Part shown: positions 42,401 to 54,400 of the stretch, in pieces | Layout of the letters: every line of letters begins with the position of its first letter | Position numbering within the stretch: position 1 is the first letter of the stretch | NCBI GenBank assembly: GCA_026874595.1 | Contig: CM049316.1 | Span: forward strand, 13,692,839-13,756,838 | Source of the DNA: Sipunculus nudus | Taxonomy: Eukaryota; Annelida; Sipuncula; Golfingiida; Sipunculidae | Length of the DNA: 64,000 bases | Direction of reading: 5' to 3' | Made by a program: the position numbers and the translations under genes | Notes under the pieces: generated by a model | Seen by the model: only the letters and a program-made list of their open reading frames with translations | Database searches by the model: none | What the model was told of the DNA's origin: nothing

Positions 42401-45400
42401 GGCTGACCAGGAACTACAGTAACAATGACACCAGATTCATTTAAGTTTAACCAAAACCATTGCAGGAACAACAGTGGTATGCAAAATAGCTCAAGTATTT
42501 TATTCTTTCAAACACACCATATGCTGGCTGACAGAGCCGGATATGAAATAAAGCCAAGAAAAGGTACACTCTAAAGAGGAGTCTAACAGCATTGTGTCAG
42601 ACAGGTGGATGACATGAATAAATGAATGGATTTATTCACACACTTGTGCTACCTAACTTGCAACATTGACACATATTGTATTGGTTCAGCATGAGAATAA
42701 AGCAGATCCACTGAATGGCATGGAGACAGAGCATGATGGTCACACAAAGTAGGTCACATCAGGATCCCAAACATTTCATGGGAACAACGTCCCTGATCTT
42801 CCCATGATTTTACTTGATGAATTACCAGTATTTCTCACAAGACATGTCTTCCATGCCGTTACAGTGAACAGTAGCTGCAGTGACAATGACAAAACTAAGA
42901 CACTGTGATTGCCTTTTTATCTGGGAAGGTTTCAATGTTGTGATATTCGAGAATGTAACATAAATGCGAATTTGAAACCCTCAGGAATAAGATGCCCCAT
43001 CAACTAAGATGAAAAAGAGAGGATGAGGCATATGCACAAACATATAACTTCTCATACTTCTGGAAACAACCTATAGTCACAACCTAACCTGTGCATGGTA
43101 TCCCAACTGGCCCCTGCATACAAGCATTAATCATTTTAAACAAGAAATATTTTGACAGTGACACCAGTCATAAGCAAATGACTGAATCAGAAATGAGTGA
43201 GGTATTGTAGGATTTATTCTAAATTTAAAATAAATATAAATACTGCTGTACTTATATATTTTGTAGGTTCTGGTGCAATCATGAAAATGAAACCCTTGTG
43301 AAAATTAAAAATTAAGAACTTCCAAAATTTCAGGCTGGCAAATATAAAGTCAACCACAGTATGTATGACCATTGTGCATAGCAATGTGCACTATGGCTAC
43401 AGAGAACTATAGAGGGATTTCTGCACTAAGAAGCCATCACAGATTATTATTTAATGAATATATGCTGAGAAAAAAAGTAACATCCCTTTAGGGACAATCA
43501 TCTAGTTCCCTGACTTTTCAATGATTGGAAATGGAGAAACTTAATTCTAGGTTTCACTCGAGAACTCTGTCACATCCAAAATTCCAATCACAGTAACCTC
43601 ATCATATGAAGAAACCCTGACTCTCTTGAATGGCCTAGGATTCTCCAGACCTCTTGATATGACATGTTTAATGTGGTGGTAATTTTGTTTGCAAATCCTT
43701 TCATTCTAAAAGCCTGGTGATGACAATAAACCAAGCTACAAATTATAATCTACAGCTGGTAAACCAACGTTTTAACATGGATTATGACCAATCAGTATAT
43801 TAACTAATCCCTGATTAAAGTACACCAAACCTAAGTTGATCTGCACGACAATCTGATGGAAGTGTAACATGGTGAACAACAAGTGTTTATCTTGGATTAT
43901 AATAGGGACCAATAAATGAACATTTACACACACTCCAAGAGCTTGAGTTTAATCCCAGTACAAACTGTCTAGTGCATTAGCCATTGACAACCCAAGAGTA
44001 GCAGATGAAAAAGTCACTGAGGACACTCGTCAGTGATAGGCCTCACTAGGTCAAGGAATTAAAAAAGCCTCGAATATTCATTATCAACACCCAGTAAAGA
44101 CCATAAAAGTTCGCTAGCTATCTCTAAGTCAACTCTGATTGTAGGGACAACCTCAGGAACTGCTATACAGTAATCTCTGCCAAAGAGGATAATGCTTTCA
44201 CCAGTGTTTCAATTTTTTTATTGTATCTATGAAATTCTCTAAAATGTCTGGATTGGCATGAAATATTGTAGTAATATTGTCCTGGTTAACACCATTAAAC
44301 ATCTTTAAAGCAGATCTGGGATCATTAATCCTTGTGGATCACACTGTACTGCCTCCGCCAGGAGGGTTTGCATTCATCCCCATTCGTGTGTGTGTTTGTT
44401 CACAACATATAACTCGCACAATCATGGATGAAATCTCATTAACTTGTCACACTGATGGGCCAGTGAAGAATTTTTGGTGTGGATCCAACACATGATCCAG
44501 ATTCAGAAATTTCATCAATAAATATCCACAAACGTAGTCAATTATGCACAAATGAACTTAGGAATATGGGATAATAAGTAAATGCAAACATGGCTTTGGG
44601 AGCATCCCAAAAAAGGATTCCCCCCCCCCCCCCATAGCGGAGGGTGCTTGCTTCCCTTGTAAACAGATTACTAGTTTATATATCTAACAGGGGCCTAGAG
44701 GCACAAATAGACACCCGCCTTAAGTTTAAGCAAGAAAGTGTGGCATCAGTGGTGGGCAAAGGGACGGATGATGGACAGACAGATGGACAGAAGTTAACAA
44801 TTTTAGTAAGTCCTCTCTCCTTATTGCAGGGGACTAATGAAGGTATTATAAAATATGTAAACAAATAGTGTGGGCAAAATATAAGCAGTTAATGTAGCAT
44901 TGGGGAGGGTTGGTTTGGGAGACTCAAAGGGAATATTGTGATATACATTGTGTTACGTTGAACACTGCAGCTGTCACAACATGGCTAAAATACTGGTGTA
45001 TTGCTCAACTTCACTCTGAAGAATATATTTAGTGCAAAGCTGTGGCCTCTGTCATATAAAATGGGCATGACTAGGTCTCCATAGTTCCCTCCTTCTTCAG
45101 CTATAAGCTCACCTTCAGTCTGTGTAATATCATGCCTGTGGTACACCATTAACAGGTATTTTATACACTTAGTATTTCGTGTAATTATATCACCACTCCA
45201 AGCTGGCTTCTTTACTGTATCATACAGAATATAAAAAGGGCCATGATGGCAGTAAACTTCTTCCTGTACTACTGTAGACAATCACTGTGAAGAAGAGTAT
45301 ATTTATTTTCCACAAAAGACTACAAAACATTAACTTAAGCTTTAAGCTGCCTTTCTATGTATCTCCAAATCTGTTTACGCAGCTATGGTCCAGAGTGCAT

Positions 45401-48400
45401 AAAAAAATAATTCATTTTTAACTATGCAAATCTATATCAGACTAGAATATCAGCAGAAGCTGACAAAAGCCCTCAGCCAAAAGAACAGTGTTTAGAGGTG
45501 GTAACAGTGACAAGTACTAAATATCTGTTCTCACATGGATGTATATCTGTACATGTCTCAGTTATAAATTTAAAATGGAGAGGTATGTACCATGACTCAT
45601 AACAATCCATCAAATGCTTCCTGAAAATAAGGTTCTAAGTTTTATTCTATTATAAGCTCTGTGACCTTGAAAAGCAGGTCAAGGTCACCCATCTTCGAAA
45701 TTAACTGAGATTTTGTTGATATGCATCTTCACCAAAGAAATAAAATTCCTATTGTGAATCCTTTTAGAGATATCCCGCTCACAAGCCCAAAGTTGAAAAA
45801 TCCGATAAAAATTCATTAAAAATCAGAAATTGTAGGTGGCGCCACCAAACTTGTGTAGCAGGTACAGATTATCAGTCCCAATAATCATAGTAAGTTTTGT
45901 GAAAATCCACCAAATGGTTCCTGAGTAATAAGCATCTAAGTGTTTTTCTATAATCAGCTCTAAAATGTAGAAAAATAGGTCAAGGTCACCCATCATATAC
46001 ATCTTTACCGAGGAAATAAAATTCTGACGGTGAATCCTTTTCAAGATATCCCGCTCACAAGGTAAAAGTTAACGGATGAGGGACGGACGGACGGACAGCT
46101 TGGGTGACGACAATAGCCCATCAGCCTAAGGGCTGAGGGCTAATAAAACAAGTGACCCATGGGTCATGACACTCAGCTGACTGGGAAGAGATTCACAAAA
46201 GGAAATTTTATCACCAGAATGGTAGTATATACCCATTCAACTGAAGCATCAAACAGATTAACCAACAGGCCAAGATTTAGTCTGTATTTATATATCTCAA
46301 AAATAGAGAAAAATGTGTAAACTTTTAAAACTAGAATACGGGTAACCGACAAGTGACTACATGTATCTGCCAAAATCGGATAGTGAGGCATGGATTGAGT
46401 GGCAAGGGGAAATAGAGTGAGGTATGTTGCATATTAGCATGGATGTCTGCAGCCTAAATGTGTATGTAGGTTGTGCCACCTACCACAAATCCAGAAATCT
46501 GTCCAAGTTGTATACACCTGCAAAATTTTAGGCAGAAAAGTCAAACCACTACATGTATATGAGCGATTTTCTGCCATGGCAGACAAACAGACAAACACCG
46601 TGCAAAAATCTTTGCAGGTAACCCCTCCAGTTTTGTGTATGATAAAGACCTATGTGAGATCTAAACACATGCACAATTTTGGCCCAATCGGTAAAATGGT
46701 TCCTGAGATATGAGCTTGGATGTGTCCAGCGTTTACTAGAATGTAGGTGGCGCCACCTGTCATAAAATCAAGAAAGCTGTCCACGATGTATAAACCTGCA
46801 AAATTTTAGGCAGTTATGTCGAACCACTACAGAGAAATGAGTAATTTTAGGCCACGGCAGACTAACAGACAGACGCTGTGCAAACAATGTTACAGGTGGC
46901 GCCACCATTTTTTGTGTATGTTACAGAGCTATCAAAGTGCTACATTTGTATAAATTTTATTTCCTGATCGGTCAAACGGTTCCCAAGATATAAGCTTGGA
47001 TGTCATCAGCGTGAACGTGAACATAGGTGGCGCCACCTGTCATAAAATCAAGAAAGCTATCCTGGATGTATACACATGACGAATTTCAGGTGAATTTTGT
47101 CAATTCACTGCAGAGATATGAGTGATTTTAACCCAAGGCAGATGAACAGATGGACACTGTGCAAACATGGTTACAGGTGGCGCCACCATTTTTTGTGTAT
47201 GTTATAAAGCAATCTAAGGGCTACATTTGTATCAATTTTATTTCCTGATCGGTCAAACGGTTCCCGAGATATGAGGGTTTATGAGTGGAAACAGACCCAC
47301 AAATGGACACTGGATAGAGAGGAAAGGTCAGAGGTCAATGCAAATTGGTTAGGCACCAGTTCACATGTGACCCGATAATAGGTGTAAGTTTGGGAAAAAT
47401 CGGTCCATTAGTCTCTGAGGAGCTCTCTGGAAACGAACGCCGCCACGGCGGAGGAACTCGGTCAAAAACATAGTATCCGCAAAACTTCGTTTTGGCGGAT
47501 ACAAAAATACAGGTGGCTCCACCAGTCTGCAGAAACTAATAAAAACACTTAATGGTCAATATCCATGCAAAAAATCATGGTGATCTCTGCATTAGTTGTT
47601 CAGATACTTCAGTTTTTGTATCAAATTGTCCATTATTCTGAGGGATACTTCGGAGTCCTATAGCTTGAAGGATATGGGTAACAGAGACCTAATTTCAAGT
47701 TTCCACAGGCACCTTTCATGGGCCTCCTTGCATGACAAGAATGAAGATTCTAGGTCCAGTTGTTGCGATTTGTATCCTGTTGACAGATAACCACATCTTT
47801 AAAGGTCTCAAAAAAAAGAAAAAAATTCGTAAAAATTTGAAAAAAAAATAGAGGTGGCACACCCAGTCTGCAGACTGATAGAACAGCTCATGATCAATAT
47901 GTATGCCGAAAATCATGACCATCAGTGTTGTAGTTATTGAAATACTGCAGTTTTTGTATCAAATTTTCCATTATTCATGGGGGGGGGGGGGGTATTTTGG
48001 ACCCATACAGCTTAAAGAATATGGGTAACAGAGACCTAATTTCAAGTTTCCATGGAGACTTTTCATGGGTCTCCCTGTGTGTCAAGAATGAAGATTCTTG
48101 GTCCAGTTTTTATGATTTGTGCCCTGTTAACAGATGTTCATATCTTTAAACGTCTCAAAAATACAGAAAAATTTCGTAAAAAAAAACGAACAAATACAGG
48201 TTGTGCCACCAGTCTGCAGAAACTTATGAAACACTCCATGATCAATATCCATGCAAACAATTATGGTTATCTCTGCATTAGTTGTTCAGATACTTTAGCT
48301 TTTGTATCAAATTTTCCATTATTCTGAGCTGTACTTTGGAGTGCCATAGCTCAAAGGATATGGGTAACAGAGACCAAATTTCAGGTTTCCATGGAGACTT

Positions 48401-51400
48401 ATCATGGGTCTCCCTGTGTGTCAAGAACGAAGATTCTAGGTCCAGTCGTTACGATTTGTACCCTGTTGACAGATAACTACATCCTTAAAGGTCTCAAAAA
48501 TGGAGAAAACAATTCGTGAACATTGAAAAATACAGGTGGCGCCACCAGTCTGCACAAACTGATGAAACATCTCATGATCAATATGTATGTCGAAAATCAT
48601 GACCATCAGTGATGTAGTTAATGAGATATTGAAGTTTTTGTATGAAATTTTTGACTATTCTGGGGGGTAATTTTGGGCCCCATAGCTCGAAGGATATGGG
48701 TAACAGAGACCTAATTTCTGGTTTCCATGGAGACTTTTCATAGGTCTCTCAGTGTGTCGAAAATGAAGATTCTAGGTCCAGTCGTTACGATTTGTGCCAC
48801 GCTAACAGATGACAACATCCTCAAAGGTCTCAAAAATAGAGGAAAAAATCGTAAAAAATCAAACAGTACAGGTGGCGCCACCAGTCTGCAGGAACTGATC
48901 GAACATCTCATGATCAATATGTATGCCAAAAATGAAGACCATCAGTGATGTAGTTATTGAGATATTGAAGTTTTTGTATGAAATTTTTTACTATTCTGGG
49001 GGGTACTTTGGGGCCCGATAGCTCAAAGGATATGGGTAACAGAGACCTAATTTCTGGTTTCCAAGGAGATTTTTCATGGACCTCTCAGTGTGTCAAGAAT
49101 TAAGATTCTAAGTCCAGTCTTTATGATTTGTGCCTTGTTAACAGATGTTCACATTTTTAAAGGTCTCAAAAATAGAGAAAAAAATTCGTAAAAAATCGAA
49201 AAATACAGGTGGCGCCACCAGTCTGCAGGAAGTGATGTAACATCTCATGATCAATATGTATGCCAAAATTCATGACCATCAGTCAAGTAGTTAATGAGAT
49301 ATTGAAGTTTTTGTATGAAATTTTTGACTTTTCTGGGGGGTACTTTGGGGCCCCATAGCTCGAAGGATATGGGTAACAGAGACCTAATTTCTGGTTTCCA
49401 AGGAGATTTTTTATGGACCTCTCAGAATCCCAAGTTACAAGGTTCTAGGTCCAGCGGTTACGATTTGTGCCTGGTTAACGGACGGACAGACGGACGACGG
49501 ACAAAGAGTGATCGCTATAGCTCAGATGACTTTCAGTCAGCTGAGCTAAAAACTGACATGTTTGTAACAGAAACAATTGATCTGCACAGTTAAAAGCTGA
49601 AATGACAAACCAGAAAATATAATCCACCTGTACAAATAAAGCTGGCATGTACTTCAGAAATGAACAACCTGAGAAAATAATTAACCCATAAGGTAAAGCA
49701 TGATATGTGTATTTGAGAAATGATATACCTGTCTAGGTAAAAATCTCCTGTAAGGTAAAATCTAAATGTGCACTTAAAAATAATCCACCTGTACAGGTAA
49801 AACTTCATCATAAGTATACATCATGTAAATTAAACTAGTAAATTTTATAATGAACAAATTGAGAAAATGATTAACCTGTATTGTCAAATTCGAGTAATTG
49901 TTTAGCTGTACAGTTTAAACCTGAATTGACCAACCTGAGATTGAGAATTAGTTGTTTCACTGATCAGGTAAAACCACAGAGACCGTTTAGGGCCCAGTCC
50001 TGTCTGTCAAGATTCTATTCCAAGGAGAATACTCAAGCATTGGTATTTCCTGCACACGACTAATCTGGTGGGTTAGACTTTAATTCATATGCATGTTGTT
50101 TTGTAGTGGAACCAAAGCCTCTGGCAAACCAAATAGTTGACACAGCAAACAGTGGCTGTTTGTCAAACCACTTAGGCAGCACCTTCAGGGCAGAGCTGTT
50201 TTTCTACTGTTATGCACATCAAGAGATTACAGTAATCCTCAGGTCGCGAATAGCATGTCAAAACACATAGTAATGTAGCAGGACAAACCGGGCACTCTCA
50301 CACTGTTTACGTAGAGACCTACCCAGAACACTACACTCCTACCCGGGACGGGCCACTCTAGCATGTCCAGGCTACCCAGAGGACTATAATCCTGCTGGGT
50401 TTAACAAATTGCAGGTTGAAATGTGACCTCTGACCCCATGTACATGTCCAACAGCCCTACTACCAGCCCCTACTTAATCACATTTCACCGGCACTAAGCA
50501 GCTACAGATAATATGTAATGGGCAGTGTTAAGACAGGCCCACATATCAGTTTGTGTACCTGTAGGTAGCATATCTGAACTGATAGCTGATCCAATCAAGT
50601 GATACTAGCTGGTATCTCTGTATGTCACACAGACATGCTCACACTTGCTGATATTTCCCACTTTCCCTTAAAAGCATTACTAAATGTGATGCACATTTTA
50701 CTACAACTGGACAGGATGCAATATTCCAGTCAAGTCAAACAGAAGTATATGGCTTCTAAACTTCCATGTATAAGGTTTATTTGATGAATTTCAGGGACAC
50801 TGGGTATTATAACAAAACAGAAGTCCAAAATAGGAATTTTTTTTTTAAAACCCTGATGCCTAAATAAAAATATAAAATCTTCTCTAATTTATAATTACAA
50901 ATTATCAATTAAGAAACACCTTCAAAAGAAAATTCCTCTGAAATCTGTTGCATACATTCAGGTAAATTATTTTAACAGAAACATGGTGGACAAATCAAAT
51001 GTAAAGCCAGCAATCTACTTGTATATTTAATTCTCTTGGAATGTATTGATTTACCCTGTCTTCAGTCAGCAGTTAATTTTTACACTACTAGGAACTTGCA
51101 TTGATAAGTACCAGAGCCATGTATGTTGATAATCATGTAAAATGCACTGAATGGCATCTTTAAAAATCTATTTACAGCTCAACTACAGGCTCAATTAAAC
51201 AAATACATACACCTCTAGTGTCCATATTAAATGTATAGTATATAAGCTAAACGTACCACAGAACATGTGCTAGTAACTAAAAACTTTAGCAATTCTCAAG
51301 AGCTGGTATTGTGACAGAGAGAACAACTTTTGATGCATTGCAGTGGTTACACATGATTTCTGGTTGGTTTCCTCCCACAGGAGGATATGCTTTCATCCCC

Positions 51401-54400
51401 TTTTGTGTGTGTTTTTGTGAGTGTTTATTCACAACTTAACTCAGGCAATCATGAACAGAATCTCATGAAATTTACGCTGCATTTCAGGAATAGGCCAAGG
51501 GAGAATCAATTAGATTTTGGTATGGATCTGGCACACAATCTGGATTCAGGTATGTCATCATGGAATATCCTCAAATACACAATCAATTATGCATGAATGA
51601 ACCTTGGAATATGGGCCAAATAAGTGAATGCAAACATGGTTTTGGGAGTACCAGACAAGAACTCCCCCCCCCCCCCCCCCCCCCCACATGGCACAGGGTT
51701 GCATTCCTTTGAATGCAAATTTCTAGTTTGCAAATTTATTCCTTGGTCCTTTTTGAAAAATACTACCATATCAAGATTTTCACATAAATCTTTTAATTTA
51801 TCTTTATTTTAATTAATCTTTAATTTATTTAATTCATAAATCTTTAATTTACAAACTAAAATAACTAAACATGGTAAAATAAAAGTAACTGATATCATCC
51901 ATTTCCCAGTTGTTGACCATGCAATTTATACTAAATGATGATGTTGATAACCTTCAGTCTACACATCAATGCATACTGTGAATGTGTTAATGTATTACAT
52001 GTATTGATGTATTACATGTATAAATCACCTGTACACTATGAAAATAGAATTAGAAACTTTTTAGATGACATAGTACTTATACTTTTGTTTCATTATCCTC
52101 TGTAAGACTGTGTTTGAGGGAGGGGGCCGGGAGGGTCATGTTTAAACAAGGGACCTATGGGTCACGACGCTCAGCTGATCATGATTGAACTATAAATGTA
52201 TCACCATTGTGATACTATATTTAGTCGACAAACCTTATGAATATCATGGACCTATTTGGCTATATAGTGGTTTATTTTTTATTTATTTGGGAGCTGTTGA
52301 AAATAGCAATATATTTGAGCAAATATGAATGCAATGACAGTACACTAAGCAGTGGTAGAATGATGATAAGGCTATTTGTTGAAGGATCTATATTGTATAG
52401 AAGTCCGCAAGATTTCAATTTGACATATATAATGTTATTATTAACTATGCTGAAGAGTGGATTTATGAATTGTGACTGTATGACATGATATCTCTTAGGT
52501 CTTGACAAGGTACATTATATTGATGCCCACCACATCTACATATTACACAATATTGACATAATTTCTGGCACGTACATAGGCAACAAACAGTTATACAATA
52601 TATAAAAATATGAAAATCTGATTCAACTTGTTCTCGTTTACTGAGGCTGACATTGGGATGGGGTTCGGAGAAGGAAACAGTGTGGGCAGCAAGGAGGGTT
52701 GGATGTAGAGAGAAAAGGAGATAGAGAGAGAGGGAGGGAACATTCAACAGTACTTAAACACCTGGAAGGTTAAAATCTAAAATATTATGAAATGTAGATA
52801 AAGTCTGAGAGAAAGAGGTAATCTAGGCTATGGTTGGTTGATATGATTGAAGAAATTGTTGCAAATAATATTTTAAGATCTGACCTTGCGCTTTCATTGG
52901 ATACCTTTTTGACAGGCTGTTGACAGTTCAACTTTTTACATATTTGTCTAATGAGATCCAATTTTTTAAATTTAAACTTTAATTAAACTGTTTTTTCTAT
53001 TTTATGATATGTATACAGGTGCTATAAAATCCCCACTCCACAGGCCGAAGGACTTGATGGAGGGGGGGGGGGGGGGTTACGATGGGAGTTACAACGCCTC
53101 TGTCTCTCTGTATATATTTTCTTCAAATTATTAAATTTTATGCTATAGCATTAGCACTATTGTTGACAGTGCGAAGGAGCAAGGACTTAGTGGGGTGGGG
53201 GAAGGGGATGGTACGAGTTACAATACCCTTGCATATACGTACAGGATATGAAATTTAATTAATCAGAGCTTACAGGAAAAAAAAGTTTATTCATAATTAT
53301 TAAATATTTAAAACAGGCAAGAAAGCTAGAGAAACAAAGCAAATAATTTTAATTCCCATTCTTCTGAGCCAGGAAATTATGAACAATTTTTACATAAATT
53401 CCCTTTTTTATAACATCATTTTTTCCAGGTTTGAAAATGTAACTATACATTTAGAGTATAACAAATATATGTGAATATTTCAGTTGATTCACATTTCTTA
53501 ATTGCATCAACATATATATCTAATAAATTAGGTTTATAGTACCTGTCAACATAATGGGGTGGAGGGAGGAAGGAAGGCATAGGGGTGAGAGAGAGAGAAA
53601 GAGAGAGAGAGAAAGAGAGCTAGAAAGAGAGAAAGGGAAAGAGAGAGGAGAAAGGCTCTCTGGTAATTACTGCCTGACCCAGCCTGACCCAGACACTCAC
53701 AGAAGCAGTAGGCAAGGAGTGAAGGTGTTATGTAACAGCCTGGAACACTGTTAACCAATGACTTGATGTAAACATTCAAGACATGGTGCTATAAATATGG
53801 GTCACTGTGCTCAGCTGAAGTTGGCCTTGAAGGTAAAAATCTAAAATAATAATGGAGATCAAGTCTAAGATGAAAAGGTAATATATGCCATGGCTGGTTG
53901 ACATGATTGGTTTGTATTGATGAGTGAGAAATTGTTGCAAATAATATTTTGTGACCAAACCATGCATTCTCTAATGTCAAAATTGAAGCATGTGAGCAGT
54001 TTGTGAACATAAGATGTATATTATTACCATGATCATTGGCTGGCTTTTTGATAGTTTGTTGACAGTTCAGTAGTTTACACATTTGCTCAATTGGATCTAT
54101 TTTACATAATATATATTATTAAATATATGTATTTTTATTTTATAAAATGTATACAGTTGAAATATAACTGATGTCTCCAGTCCCCAGATGCAAGAACCTG
54201 GTGGTGGTGGTTGGGGGGGGGGGGGGGGGGGGGAGGGCTGGAATGATGGGAGTTACAACATCTCTGTATTAACATAGTGTATATACATATAGGATTTCCA
54301 TTTAATTCAACAATACTTACAGGATTAAATAGTCCATTCACAATTACATAATATTTAAAAAAGGACAGACAGACTGTTAGACAAACAAAGCTGATAATAT

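Larger units (their letters stand above)
46148..49550 (+). mobile_element. Composite Helentron/HINE-like element with two tandem cores
   Basis: The 5' end ACAAGTGACCCATGGGTCAT has a 14-bp perfect palindrome TGACCCATGGGTCA (46153-46166), then ACTCAGCTGA. It holds a 280-bp array, an internal hairpin, a 337-bp array, a GGAC tract (49479-49502) and a terminal hairpin at 49518-49548 (TAGCTCAGATGACT, loop TTC, AGTCAGCTGAGCTA). Left end, tandem core, microsatellite and right hairpin match the described pearl/HINE layout. The internal hairpin suggests that one element is nested inside another. Confidence 0.7.

Noticed and set aside
46464-49475. Regular repeats considered as a CRISPR array
   Set aside because: Units of 280-347 bp are whole tandem copies without short repeats separated by unique spacers, in a eukaryotic intron.
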